From positions 38,346,933 through 38,410,932 of the forward strand of contig CM022665.1 in the NCBI GenBank assembly GCA_012295275.1: 64,000 bases of DNA. Reading direction: 5' to 3'. Source of the stretch: Chrysomallon squamiferum (lineage: Eukaryota > Mollusca > Gastropoda > Neomphalida > Peltospiridae). The notes below the pieces were generated by a model that saw nothing but the letters and a program-made list of their open reading frames with translations, did not search any database and had not been told where the DNA came from. Each line of letters opens with the position of its first letter. Within the stretch, counting starts at the first letter, position 1. The position numbers and the translations under genes were made by a program. Of this stretch, positions 49,130 to 63,560 are shown in pieces.

Positions 49130-50850
49130 TACTTCATTGTAAACAATCAAGTAAGCAATACTGATGGTAATTTATTAGCAAGAGAAATACTAAAGAAACA
49201 GCAATTCACTCTCATTAATATCAGTGATCAATTATTATTAGAAATTTCAATGATGGAAATAAAAGGCAAAACATTGTCTTTGCATCTAAGAAAAAAAATA
49301 AAAAGCAGAGAAAAGAAAAAAAATCTTTAAATTTAAAAATCCAAAAAATCTTTGTAATCTAAAAACTGAACAAGAAGTTCACAGGAAAGAAAATCTGAAA
49401 TATGTTTTTATTTGGTCTTGAGCATTATGTGTGTTAATAGACAAAGAAAATACACTATTACAAAATCAAAACTAAGTAATAGCTTTTTATACAACATTAT
49501 ATGCTAATCAAAATACTGATTTTACTAACAAAGATCTAGAGAGAATACTTAGTAACTGTAGAGTAGCCAGACTAAATTATATTATGACAAAATCGGTAGA
49601 GGGAGAATTTTCTTAGAAAGAAGTTACTAATATTTTAACAATAGTGAATAATTTAATGTCACCAGGAACAGATAGATACAGTGCTGAATTTATGAAGTTC
49701 TTTGGATCTAACACTGAAATTTGTTTGTTTTTTTCTTCACTGCCAAATCCTACACATTCTTTCTTTTAAAAAAGTTCAGTTCATTTTGAACAAAATGCAC
49801 AATGAAATAGCTAGAAAACATTATTTCAGGGTTATCAAAATGGTGTTTTAAGAGCAATAAATGTTAAGTGATTTAATAATGCATAAGCAAATAACATGGA
49901 TCAAAAGTATGTACTTTGAATCAATACATGGCCTCTCTTTTGAGTAACTGTTTACAATCTAGAGCTGATATACATAAATCCCTTTTGGAAAAATGTATTA
50001 CATACATGGTCAAACAACAGAAAAACGTTAAGTGACTTACTTATGTTGAATTTTGTGAAAAAAAAAAAAAACTTTAGACCACCATTTACAGTTTACAATG
50101 GTTTGATGTCTGCAGTTAAAAATGTCGTAAGTTCTCTTTACATACAGACCAAGTAACGTTACAAATATTAGGAATTCCCCAAACTGTCTGCAAGAACTGC
50201 TTAAAACAAATGTTTTTTAAAAAAATTCTATCAAGATTGTACAATAGAAACTACTTCAAAACATAAATGCAAAAATAAAATTGCAGTGGCAGCATATTTT
50301 TGGTATAGAATTATGTGGCAAATGGTGGAAAAGTATACATCTTCTTCTGTTCAAACTAACTACAGACACTGGGCTTAGATTATTTCAGCACAAGATCTTA
50401 TTAGTTATCTTAATAACAAATAAGCATTTGGTATTATATTGTATAAAAGTATCAGATAAATGTCAATTCTGACATGTGTTTATGAAGATTTAATACACAT
50501 TGTTTTGGATTATGTAAACATGTTCAGACATTCTGGAACACTGTTACAACCTGGATATTTTTTTAGAACAGAAGTGAGATTTGAAATAAATGCACAAAAA
50601 AGATTATATAATCAATTTAATACTGCTAATTGCTATATAAATCAAAATACAAACAACAGCAACTAATTTTAACTGGATACCGAAATGTTCTGAACATATA
50701 TTATTATACAAATAAATATATTTGTAAGTCAAGTAACAGAACAATTAAATTTGATAACAATATGGAATATTTGGACATAACCATATATAAGTCATACTAT
50801 ACATTATACTGTATATTCTGTGGCAAAAAAAAAATAATAAAATAAAACAA
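49130..50850 (+). pseudogene. Degenerate Tx1/L1-like LINE (ORF2 relic), copy B
   Basis: Counterpart of 29690-31433 with the same stops, the same RT and C-terminal fragments (for example 50281-50480) and an A-rich 3' end near 50825-50850. Shared inactivating changes show that the relic predates the split of the two copies. Confidence 0.7.
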
Positions 50851-50862
50851 AAATACTTTATA

Positions 50863-52983
50863 TTATTTCAAATCATATTTTTGCATTAAACTAAGCAGAG
50901 CATCTGTCATTTTCCCTAATCTGTCAAATATTTGTGTTCTTTCTTCTCTCTCTTCATTCCTCCTCTTTTCTTCTATCCTAAATCTATTTTGTTGCTCAGC
51001 CTGCAGCAGCTCAATTCTCATTCTTTCATTTTTCACCTCTGCTTTTCTAATTTCCAGCTCCTCCTGTCTCAATTTAAATTCATTTTCTCTCCAAGCTGCC
51101 TCCATGTTAACTTTTGCTTCTAGGTGGGACAACAGCTTAACTGGAAATTAGAAACGAAACAAAGTAAATTTTCCATTGTTATCAAACATATTCAAATGAA
51201 GTATAGATTTAATATTCAAATGTGTGTAAATTAATCTAGAATTTGTTCCTGTAAGAAAAGCTGAACTGAAATAGATATCAAGGTGCGCATTAAATACAAG
51301 TCTTTCTTCATGCATTTAGTCATCTGAACAAAGCACTAAGAAACAGAAAAGATACTGTTATTACAAAGAAGATTTCATGTTGAGATGACAACTGAATGAG
51401 ATTTGGTTTTGTTGTGTCTAATAACTTGTGATCATTTCTACATCTGTGTCAACTGTCATCTTTCACAGTTTATAAACAGGTAGTTTCATCTCAAGCAATG
51501 GATATTACATCACCACCCCCAACACACACACACACACACTCTCACTCACTTGCACTAGTTTCTGCCAATGCCACAGGTGTTGGTGGCTCCTGCAACAAGC
51601 AGCCATCATCTGTGTCTTCAGGTGTGTTGTCAGCAGCTGGCAGTGGGTGGTTTTCTGTGTCAGGCTCCTCTTTCACAGGGATTCTGATTTGGTCAAAGAG
51701 GACCCTGGGCTGTACTGGAGTGATCTGCTCCTTTATTTGTTGCCCTGGCTCGTAATGCAGCTTTGCAGACTTTTTTCTCATTTTAGAAGCAGAGCTGCAT
51801 ATGCTCCTCTTCCTGCCAGTGAGCTGTTTTGGTGCATTTGACCATTCCCTTTCAAGGTCACTAACTTCCTGCATCAATTTCTCCCTCTCCTCATACTGTT
51901 CTTCTGTCCCTGACCTGAATGGGAATGTAAACAATTGACTTAAAAATGGTTTTTTTTCTTCTTCACACTGCAAACATAGCACTACACCGACATCAACCCA
52001 ATTTAAAACTTGACAGCTGTAACACAGCAATCTAAATGTAACTAATAAATACACATTGTATTGGTAGTAATAGGTTCAACCATAATATCCCAAACTAAGA
52101 ACTGATGAACCTTTATTATCATGCCGTATTCATACTTTACCTTCTAAGGCTAGCCACTTGTTGTTGACGGGAAATCTTTATCAGTCTCTCTACCCTGTCC
52201 TGGATGGTTCTTTTCTCTACACTGTTGAAGTAGAAGTTTGTACTGAAAAGAAGAGCATAAAATTTATTTGGCTTTCTACCACTGTAAAAGGAGGAACTTA
52301 CCCACATGCTGTGTTAATATACATGAACGAGCTATTGCTAATGCAACTGGAATCTGACCATACCATCATATTGGAAGTATATCTTGTTGGAAGAGAAATT
52401 AACACCAGTTCGTTTTATTTAAATAAAACCCATATTACTTGTTGGCAACTGTAAATTACTGTATGGTTTTTCTAATCCATTAAAAATTAAAGTGTAGGTA
52501 GTGTTTAAAGGCCTGTAGAATCTTTTTGGCCAGCTTGGGCCATCACTAATAGATACACCACATGACAAAAGTCTACAAACATAACACAATTAACATCTGT
52601 GACAAACTGAAAACTTTATAAAATCTTAAATAAGACATAAACCCCAAAAGCACTATTTTTGCACAAACAGAAAGATAAAAGAAATTTTTTAATGAGAAAA
52701 GTTATGCTGTGGAAATGATGACACTTCACAATCTTCAAATCTCACCCTCTTACCCCTGATTTGTTTAGGAACTGTTTTAAGTGTTTATACAACTGATAGA
52801 AACTTAATTGTGCCATTGTTTGATTCAAACTTACCTCTTCAAGTCTTCAGCAATAGCACCAAAGACTGCATTTCCATTCTTGAAGGGATTCCGGGCTATC
52901 ACTTGCTTCAGGACAATGATGTCCATGTGGGGAAAGAAATAAAGTTTCTTCTTCTTCCCAGTGTCCACCTCAGCAGATGCCAT
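50863..52983 (-). CDS. Myb/SANT-like protein, 4 exons, 297 aa (copy B)
   Basis: Minus-strand exons: 52983-52835, 52242-52141, 51914-51550, 51140-50863; lengths 149, 102, 365 and 278 nt, identical to copy A. The reading frame is intact throughout and the predicted protein appears the same as in copy A. An AATAAA on the minus strand just past the copy-A stop (31436-31441) is lost here through a 4-base deletion. Confidence 0.75.
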
Positions 52984-53085
52984 CTGTGTGACACCAACAG
53001 TATATAGATGAATATATAAAAATACTGTATAGATTTAGCACTCATAAAATGTTTAATTTTGATATACAATATATGTATATTTAGT

Positions 53086-53745
53086 TTGAAACTATACGAG
53101 ATATTCAATGTTTATGTTGCCAAATGACAGAAATCAATCAGAGGTTCTCCATAGATTTTCAAAGAAAAATACAGGCAAATTTTATTCATTTAAAAATTCG
53201 TTTTTTTTTTTTCTTCATATCAACGCTATCAAACATATATTGGAGTCACTGTTACTGCATCTTCTGATGATATTTAATTTTATTTGTTATTTGCTGCACT
53301 TCCAGTAGTCGAGTACACAAGTAATTTTGGCATGGCCAGTATTTTCGTTTGCGAACAAATAAACATTTTGTCTATTTCTCAGCAAAAAGCAAAACGAGAT
53401 CTTAAGGCACTATAATGGTCAACAACGTTAATTTACTACTTTTCAAGCATATATTAATTTGAATTCAGCACCCGAAATCGTAATCTCGTTCACCCAACGG
53501 TACAACGGTACGTAAGTTCAACCACGGCTTTTTTTTGAGAGAAGGGGGTCTGTCTTTGGCGATCATTTAAGTGAAATCCATGCAAGAAAATGCAACTTAA
53601 GCTGCAGTAATCTATGCAAGGATAGTTAAAGAAAATAATAAAAACATGACTCACCCTTTATAATGTTTTAAAAAGTTGCTATAACAATGCGTAAAAGCAC
53701 ACGTGCAAGGACTTTGCTATGCGCAAACACGTATGTATAGGTTTG
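53086..53745 (-). repeat. Right arm of inverted repeat (copy B)
   Basis: Counterpart of 33670-34325, complementary to 47950-48602. Confidence 0.83.
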
Positions 53746-53764
53746 TCCCGCCGCATCGAGGAAA

Positions 53765-53774
53765 TCTCGCGAGA
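53765..53774. promoter_or_regulatory. TCTCGCGAGA palindromic promoter motif (copy B)
   Basis: Counterpart of 34349-34358, intact. A 31-bp forkhead-like palindrome follows at 53934-53964. Confidence 0.5.
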
Positions 53775-54483
53775 TAAGACGATACGAGTTAGATACGGGT
53801 TCGGTACGTGAAGATCGCGTCTACGTTAAACCTTTCTAATGTTAATGTTAAAACCGTTTCTAAGATGGTAAAAAGAAGTGTTGAATACACAAACACATAT
53901 CTATAAGGGAGACTCGTGGAAATTAATAATAACAGTATTTGTTGACATTATGTCAACAAATACTTCAAAATGAACAGAAAATGTCCAGTAGGCAGGCAGA
54001 TACTTAAAAAGTGGACAGAAATGGAAATATCATCAGACGCTAATTTTGAAAACCATATCTAGCATTATACCCCCATAACAATTTCATCATCAAAATTAGG
54101 TGTTAAGTCTACCAGGATATAGAGAAACTTTTGAACAGATACATGTATTTAAATAAATAAATATAATAAACACCAAAGTAACATAATTATCGTTAAAAGA
54201 AATCAGTTTAATGTTAATTTTCATTCTCTCGGCTTACTCGATATTTTTGTCTAGCTCCTATTACTGGGTACCAACGACAGGGAAACAAAAATCACAAAAA
54301 CCTTCGAAGTGTGTTTATTGCTTTCGAAGAAACCCAAACGACTACGACGAATAGGTGACACAGAATACCTGGAGTCAACGCAGCAAATGTTCACTTTAAA
54401 TTATCTCTGTTTACACTGTGAATCGCTTCACTGTCCTCGTTTTAAAATCAGTTTTAAAACACTTAAAGAAAATATCCCAAAAG

Positions 54484-55203
54484 ATGGATTATCATAATTC
54501 AGCCGACAAGGTATGTAATCTCTATCTTTATATTTAATTATTTATTTTGAACGGTAATGGTGAGTCCTTGAAACAGCTGTTCATTCGGAAAATAATAGTA
54601 CGGAACTGATAAGGGGGCAGAGATGTTATAAACTTGACCCAGTATTTGTTGTTAATGCATAGAGACGTGAGCAGTCGTGGCAGATAAAAATAAAATAAAT
54701 TAAAAAATAAAAAGGACGATATAACTCGTGTGTTCAGGCTAATTTTATGAAATCACAACAGCAACAATAAATGCGTAATGGAAATATTTTTATATATGAA
54801 TATTTAAAGTCAAATCGCAACAGTTTGAAACAACAACAACAGCAACAACAATAACAAAAAACCATTAAATAAACCCCAAAAAAAACAATAAATAAAAATT
54901 AAAAAAACCCGAAGAAACAACAACAAAAAACAAAAACAAAAAACCTACAAAAACCCCCAACAAACCACCAGTTGTTGCTGTTGTTGTTGTTGTTGTTGTT
55001 GTTGTTATTATTATTATTATTATTATTATTGTTGTTATTATTATATAAAATCTGATTTATTGCTGTACTCTTTTTTTCAGCCCATTTTATATTCATTCTT
55101 TAGAAGTTCTTCATGTTGGAGGGTTCGAATAGGTAAACACTACAGTACATACGTATACACACACACACATATATGTATGCAGGTATAGCTATCTAACTCT
55201 ATC

Positions 55204-55281
<78 letters not shown>

Positions 55282-55515
55282 CGCGTTTCAAATGACATTC
55301 CAAATGCCAAATCTATTACAGTGACCAGAACACTAGAAATTTAAAAAGATTTCATTTCAGCACTGGCTATCAAACGAATTGACTACAAATACCAGTCGTG
55401 CGAGTGGTTCTTTGAAGGGGGTCCGAAAGTAAGTTAAACTGTAATTTTTACTGTTTGATTTACAACACACACACACACACACACACACATACACACGCGC
55501 GCGCACACACACACG

Positions 55516-55554
<39 letters not shown>

Positions 55555-56539
55555 AACTATGTTATGTAAGGATAGATTTTTACTGGATGTTACAGTCAAA
55601 GGTAGCTAGATGAAAGATCACACGCAGAAGAATTTTTGACCATATAGAGGATAATTTAAAAAATATTATTATATTTTAATATTCATCACACTGCATAGCT
55701 AATTTTAAGTTTATTTGTTTTGATGACAACATGGAAGCAAATCTAGCAGCACCACCAACATCATCATCATCATAACAACAACAACTAATTATGATAATGT
55801 AATCATGAAAAGTAAAACAATCATAAATAAATGTAAGATTGAAAGATATAATATATATATACACACATAAAACTGAAATAAACCACTGATGTCATGCTTG
55901 TTTTATATTACAGAGAGATGAATATTTGAAACTGAATCCAATGGGTGAGGTACCCACCCTAATCATTGATGGTAACACCCTGACGCAGTCTGTACGTATG
56001 AATTAATTTTGTTCTAATATAATGTTTAAAGGATATAGATGTCAAGGATTCTTTGAATATTAGTTATGCATGATAAAGGGACGCAGATGAAAGTATTATC
56101 TGAAGGTATTATTCGTATGGACATTTTACGTGACATATTAAAAGCAATAATTTGTACTTAAGTTTAATTAGAATTTAAATAATATGAAGATATAATAATG
56201 TATACATACATCATTAATGAACTATTATTTTCTATCTGGTCGATGAATTACCTTTTTATTTTAGATGCAAGAACAAATTAGATTTTGAACCCTACATTTT
56301 TAAAATGTAGTTTTTATTGTTTTTAAATTAGTTACCACTTCAGAGTTATTTAGATTCTAGAGTCTGCAGTGGAAACAGACATGTAAAGGTTAAACTACAT
56401 TTTGACATTTCTGTTAAAAAATCAACTTCTCTTTGAGGCTGATGAAAGAAATTAGTTATCTGACATCAGTGAAAAATAAATAGACATAAATCACAAAACA
56501 TACAAAGGGAAAGATAGCAAAAGAGATACAAACAGACAG

Positions 56540-56608
<69 letters not shown>

Positions 56609-58007
56609 TCATGGGAAGAAATTATGAAAACAGTATGAATTAAGAATTAATCAAATGGTATAATTATATTAAAACATTTAGTATAATATTTTCAGCTTCC
56701 TATCATAGAATATTTGGAAGAGACAAGACCAGGTATTCCACTTCTGCCAAAAGATCCGATTCTTCGTGCTAAGGTAACAAAACATTGTGTCTGTATTATA
56801 TCAAACATCATCCTTATTTATCATCACGATTACTGGTATCGTCATCATGATCACTATCATTAAACATCGCCATTAACAACAATAAGAATATACAACGTTA
56901 ATATTACAGGCTAGAGCTTTGGCAGAGATAATAAACTCAGGAATACAACCTCTTCAGAATATCAGGGTTGAAAAGAAATCAGGTGATAGAACGTGGGCCA
57001 AATTTTGGATAGAACGAGGATTTGCAGGCAAGCTGATTTAAACATTTTAAAATCTTAATTTATTTTTGAGCATGCCAGTCACAAACGCTTATGGATCACA
57101 ATACATATCAGATGTAAAGTGAATCTGTAACAGCTTCAATAGTATTCGATATAAAAGCTAATTTCTGACTTCTGAAAAGAAGATAAGAAAGGCGCGCCAT
57201 TATTTAAAAAACCCCAAAAGAACAACAACAAAAAAAAAACCACAACAGATATGGAATATTATGTCATTACTGTTTTGCCGTAATATTTCTTTCCTTTTTT
57301 AAACGATGTTTTACAGGTTTGGAGCTAGCACTACGGGAAACTGCGGGTAAATATTCAGTGGGAGACAGCTTGTCTTTGCCCGATGTATATCTTGTACCTC
57401 AAGTTTATCGAGCCCATAGGTAACATAATACATAGTTTTATTAAATATGTAGGAATTTTCATATAGTAGAATTCACAGTTTTGATAAATATATATTTTGC
57501 TTGTTCATCTGTACATCACTAGAGTATTTGTGTGTATTATTATTTTATTATTATTATTATTATTATTATTAATTTTTTTATGTGTGCTTATACATATTTA
57601 ATTAATATGCACAATATAATTCTTCCTTTAAAATTAACACATTTTTGTTCATAGATAGTCATAATAAATGAAAATAATCCATAAATATATTAAGCAAAGT
57701 GGGACTACGTAATATATTTAATACCATTTCAAACCACTGTTATTAATATTCAAGAAATTATAATGTATACTTGACTTTTCACGTATGTTAATCCATGGTA
57801 TATTAAATTAATATTTATATTACCTTGACCTGAAAGAAAATTAAGTATACCTTATTGTTTTCTTTTATTTGCAGAGTAAATGTGGACATGTCTCAATTTC
57901 CGATTATAAGTCGTATAGACTCGACTCTGTCGGAACTGGACGCTTTCAAATCTGCGCATGCGTTACGACAAGAAGATTGTCCAAAAGAAGAAAAAATTAC
58001 GACATAG
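54484..58007 (+). CDS. GSTZ1: Zeta-class GST / maleylacetoacetate isomerase, gene 1 (copy B)
   Basis: Exons: 54484-54510, 55081-55132, 55361-55428, 55914-55991, 56696-56773, 56910-57027, 57317-57419, 57875-58007; the same lengths as copy A, giving 218 aa. Coding differences from copy A look mostly silent. The GC donor of intron 6 (57028) and the SSSC active-site variant are conserved, so neither is a random error. Confidence 0.9.
54970..55045. repeat. (GTT)n(ATT)n microsatellite (copy B)
   Basis: Counterpart of 35560-35632 with a different unit number. Confidence 0.92.
55206..55280. repeat. (CA)n microsatellite (copy B)
   Basis: About 36 CA units, against about 25 in copy A. Confidence 0.95.
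55466..55552. repeat. (CA)n/(CG)n microsatellite (copy B)
   Basis: Counterpart of 36024-36096, with extra CA units and an ATACACACG interruption. Confidence 0.93.
56545..56605. repeat. (GA)n microsatellite (copy B)
   Basis: Counterpart of 37086-37151 in intron 4 of GSTZ gene 1. Confidence 0.95.
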
Positions 58008-58284
58008 TTCATGAAAATGTCCCTTCTCTTTGGAGTTTGTTTAAAACAAACAAATAAATAATATTGCATCAGTTTGCGATTTGTTTCAGTTTTTTATTTA
58101 TTTCTCGTATATCTAATCACGAAGGCCTATATCAACTTTATAAATAATTACCATTTTGCAATAGCCAATAAATAAATCAGTAAGACACCGACGAAGAAGA
58201 AGAAGAAGAAGAAGAAGAAAAATATATATTTTCACTTCACTGGGGGGGGGGGGAAACGAGATTTAAAAAAAGAATATTTATTAG

Positions 58285-58575
58285 CAATATTTGAGGATAA
58301 TATCGTTTTAAAAATGAAGACACAGGTACACATATAGGTTGTATGTAAATGCATATTTACATTATATAATTTACAAAATGTTGCCGCCCCCCTCTTAAAC
58401 CGCAACTGAAGTTTGTGTGATATGCATCAGAAGTCGACGTTTAAAGGAAATGAATGTTTGCTTGTTTACTTTTGTGACCTAGGTAATGACACTACCTCCG
58501 GGTCGCTCTCTCGCTCGCTCACGAACAAAGATCTTGTGTTATTGACTGAAACGAAGAACTAGCCTACTACGGAAA
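58285..58575 (+). promoter_or_regulatory. Repeated GSTZ promoter/5' flank (copy B module)
   Basis: Same block as 39122-39411, with the CpG-bearing GCTCTCTCGCTCGCTC stretch and ATGGCGGC at the start codon. Confidence 0.55.
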
Positions 58576-60517
58576 ATGGCGGCTGAAAGTTTGGGCGTCA
58601 AGGTACGTATCTGGGATATTTTTGTATGAAAGTAGTCACACCCTTAATAGTTCGTCTTAAAACTGTATTAAAAGATTATTTTCAGTTTCCTTGACCTTAA
58701 CTTGTGACGAAGGCGATGTCACACTATTCAGATTATTGTATTTGTTACAGGAGTAGAATAAAAAGTATGAAAGCTAAACAACAACAACAACAACAAAAAT
58801 TATTATTATTATTATTTTGGAATGATATTTAATATATATATTGTACACTTTACATTTTTTCAGCCTGTTCTTTATTCGAAAACAAGACAAGGCGCGCCGT
58901 TATTTAAAACGCTAGGTATATTACGTCATTACTGTTTTTGACGTAATAACGTTTCTTTCCATTTTTAAACGATTTTCGCCGGTAGCTTTGAAGAAAACTG
59001 CGGTTACATATTCAGTCGGAGACAGTTTGTTTTTGAGTCTATACGACTTATAATAACCTAACCCAATGCATATTTTGTATCTCAAGTTTATCGAGGTAAT
59101 AAGTAATATAATATTTATTTTTATTAAATATGTAGGAATTTTTATATGTTTCTATAGTAGAACTCACAGTTTTGATAAATACGTTTTGCATGTTCAACTG
59201 TACAGCACTAGGATGTTGGTGTGGACCACATTTATTATTATTATACATTATTATTTATTTTTATTTATTTATTTATTTTTATTATTATTTTTTATGTGTG
59301 CTTATACATATTTAATTAATATACACAATATGATTCTTCCTTTAAAACTTACAACTTTGTATTTATAGTTAGCAATAATAAGTGAAAATAATCCATATAT
59401 ATATATTAAACAACGTGGGACTACTTAAAATACTTTATACCATTTCAAACCACTGTTATTAACATTCAAATAATTATAATGTTTACTTAACTTTTCACGT
59501 TTGTTAATCCATACATAATATATTAAATTAATATTTATATTAAAATGACCTGAAAGAAAATTAAGTATACCTTATTGTTTTGTTTTATTTGCAGAGTAAA
59601 CGTAGACATATGTCCGTGGGCTATTATAAGTCGTATAGACTCAACGCTGTCGGGACGAGACGCCCGCAGATTTTAACGTGCGTTTCGGCACGAAGATGGC
59701 CGAACCAAAAGTCACATTTTGTGGTTCATGAAAACATCAGGACTGTTAGGCGTTTGTGTAAAAGAAACAAATAAAAAATATTTCATCATTTTGCCATCTT
59801 TTTTTACTTTTTGTACTTGTTTTTTATACCTCAAGTTTATCGAGCCCAGAGATAACATAATATATATTTTTGATTAAATATGTAGGAATTTTTATATCTT
59901 TCTATTGTAGAACTCACAGTTTTGATACATATGTATTTTGCATTTTCATCTGTACATCGCTAGGGTATTTGCGTGCACCACATTTATTATTATTATACAT
60001 TATTATGTTGTTGTTGTTTTTTCTTAGTTTGTTTTTTTATGTGTGCTTATACATATTTAATTAATATACACAGTATGATTCTTTCTTTACAATTTACAAA
60101 TTTATATTTATAGTTGGCCATAATAAATGAAAATAATCCATATATATATATTAAACAACGTGGCACTACTTAAAATACTTTATACCATTTCAAACCACTG
60201 TTATTAACATTCAAATAATTATAATGTTTACTTAACTTTTCACGTTTGTTAATCCATACATAGTATATTAAATTAATATTTATATTAAATTGACCTGAGA
60301 GAAAATTAAGTATACCTTATTGTTTTGTTTTATTTGCAGCGCAAACGTGGACATATGTCAAATTCCGATTGTAAGTCATATAGACTCAGCTCTGTCGAAA
60401 ATGGACGCTTTCAGAAAGTTATATTTATGGAAAAGAAGATTGTCCAAAACCAAAAAACAATATTACTATATAGTTCATGAAAAGGTTCCATCTCTTTGCA
60501 GTTTGTTAAAAACATAA
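58576..60517 (+). pseudogene. GSTZ mini-gene module (copy B)
   Basis: Exon 1 is 58576-58602 (MAAESLGVK). Hybrid exon 2 is 58864-58941 (PVLYSKTRQGAPLF then stop, 34 aa with exon 1). Exon 8 relic one is 59595-59676. Exon 8 relic two starts at 60340 and, unlike copy A, stays open to 60517 (ANVDICQIPIVSHIDSALSK then MDAFRKLYLWKRR). Exons 3-6 are missing, so no GST can be made. Only one module is present in this copy. Confidence 0.8.
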
Positions 60518-61057
60518 ATAAAAAATATTGCATCTTTTTGCCATTTGCTTCAGTTTTCTTTAATTTTATTTCTCGTATATCTAATCACGAAGGCCTATAT
60601 CAACTTTATAAATAATTACCATTTTTCAATAGCCGATGAATAAATAAATAAATAAATAAATAAAAAAGTAAAACAACAACAACAACAAGAACAATAATAA
60701 TAATAAATTAATATATATATATATTTTTTTTCATTGGATGAAAAATATACCTCATTTATTCATTCAGTCAATCGGCCAGTCGTATTTACACATTTATTCA
60801 CTTTAAAAAAAGAAATAATAAAACGTTAAATAAAAGCGAATAGTAACTAACCGCCATATCTCAGAAAACCCACCGACACGGACGAGTAAAGCAACGATTA
60901 TATCCAAGTAAAAATATCACCAAAAACTAGCACAAACATCCACATTTATCCCTTAATCAGTAAGACACCGACGAAGAAGAAGAAGAAGAAGAAGAAGAAA
61001 ATATATTTTTCACTTCAATGGGGCAAAGAGAAAAAAAAAAATTTACATTTATCAGCA

Positions 61058-61346
61058 ATATTTGAGGATAATATCGTTTTAAAAATGAAGACACAGGTAC
61101 ACATATAGGTTGTATGTACATGCATATTTACATTATATAATTTACAAAATGTTGCCGCCCCCCTCTTAAACCGCAACTGAAGTTTGTGTGATATGCATCA
61201 GAAGTCGACGTTTAAAGGAAATGAATGTTTGCTTGTTTACTTTTGTGACCTAGTTAATGACACTACCTCCGGGTCGCTCTCTCGCTCGCTCACGAACAAA
61301 GATCTTGTATTATTGACTGAAACGAAGAACTAGCCTACTACGGAAA
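61058..61346 (+). promoter_or_regulatory. Repeated GSTZ promoter/5' flank, gene 2 (copy B)
   Basis: Same block as 39122-39411, here directly ahead of the intact gene 2 first exon. Confidence 0.55.
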
Positions 61347-61846
61347 ATGGCGGCTGAAAGTTTGGGCGTCAAGGTACGTATTTGGGATATTTTTGTATGA
61401 AAGTAGTCACACCCGTAATAGTTCGTCTTAAAACTGTATTAAAATATTATTTTCAGTTTCCTTGACCGTAACTTGTGACGAAGGCGATGTCACACTATTC
61501 AGATTATGGTATTTGTTACAGGAGTAGAATAAAAAGTATGAATAACTCAATGAACGAATTGAGCATGATTTTATATTGTGGGTACAGGCAAAGAGAAATA
61601 CAGAGTACGAAAGCTAAACAACAACAACAATAACAACAACAAAATTATTATTATTATTATTATTTTGGGGTGATATTTAAAAAATAAAATAAAATAAAAT
61701 AAAATAATAAAATATTGTACACTTTACATTTTTTCAGCCTGTTCTTTATTCCTTCTTCAGAAGTTCTGCTGCCTGGCGAGTTAGAATCGGTGAGAACAGA
61801 ATATATACTAATTTTAATAAAATACTAGAATTTGCATACCAAAATA

Positions 61847-61885
<39 letters not shown>

Positions 61886-63482
61886 ATTGTACATTATCGG
61901 TATTGTAATATGCTTGAACTATACTTCATTACAATATAAAAATTATATTTATTCCAGCTCTGGCTATGAAGGGAATTGACTACGAATACAAAGCTGTCCA
62001 TCTAAGTAAAGACGGTGGACAACAGGTATGTGAATGTCCAGGCAACGAATAATATGTAAAAGTATTACTAACATAACATGGATACGTTAACGTCGTTAGA
62101 TATATAACATGTTAATAAAATTTGGAAATATCAGTTTACATAAATTAAAAACAAATACAGTACAAACGTTTATTTTCACAAAAGATGTTCTCTTTCCAAT
62201 ATGTTCTTTGTTGCTTTAGTAAATTATTGATAGATTAAAAATCTTTTTTTTTTTTTTTTTTTTTTTTTCCCCCAGAGAACTGATGAATATCGTAAATTAA
62301 ACCCTATGCAACAAGTTCCAACTCTGGTGATAGATGGACACACGCTCATTCAGTCAGTATGTATTCACATGCTTAATAAACATTAGTAGATTCAATTGAC
62401 CACGAACCCATCCCCATAACATGCAAACCATGCAGTCAACAATCCATTCGTTAATTACCATTCCATCTGCCACTGTTTCATACTCATGATGCCACACAAT
62501 TTGTCCAAAACAGATTCGTCGGTCTATCTAGCCAGACAGCCTGGCAGATAACAGTACGTCAACTTCCACACTCACACCAATATCCAGTATAGACATAAAA
62601 AAAGAAAGAAAGAACCTCACCCCAAAACACGAAAACAAAGCTGCCAGGCGAACAGGAGAAACAACACACAAACACCCATTCCGTCACATATATATTTATT
62701 TATTTATTAAATATTATTATGGTTTTTGTAGTTGCCAATTATTGAATATTTGGAAGAAACCAGACCGGAAGTAGCACTTCTACCAAAAGATCCAGCACTC
62801 AGGGCCAAGGTAAAACAATGAATGTATATCTATATATATATATATAAATATATATAGATATATATTGATTTTTGTTGTTATTTTTTGTTGCTCTACATAT
62901 CCATCATCAGTATTATCTATACATGCATAATCCACTTCGGTCGTCAATAGTGAATAACTCGGTTACATTTTTGTGCATTTACTATACTTAATCTACTCAA
63001 GGCATTTCATTTTATCGGTACAATCCTTATGACGTCCAATTTTCAGATTTTGTGCAGTAGCAATAAGATATATGTCAGATGATTCTATCAAAAACTGCTA
63101 CCAAAGAGTTGTCTTGGAAAACATCTCAGGCAGTATACCCATGTTAGATATTCTTGAACTTGTGTATGCCGATTGACTTTCCTTAATTATTAAATGCATT
63201 AACAAACAAGTGACTGTTGATTGGTTTATCACAGGCACGTGCTCTGGCTGAAATAATCAACTCTGGAATACAGCCACTCCAAAACGTCAATGTGAGAAAG
63301 AAAGTAGGCGAGGAGAAAGCACAGGAATGGGTTAAGTTCTGGATAGAAAGAGGACTTACAGGTTGGTTTGTGACGTTGTTGTCATACATTATCGTAAAAG
63401 CAAATTCTCCAAGCAGACTGTATAATAGTGTGAAATGAATACTCGGATATAAGGAATGTGTTATTCTGAACAAACAAACAAA

Positions 63483-63560
<78 letters not shown>

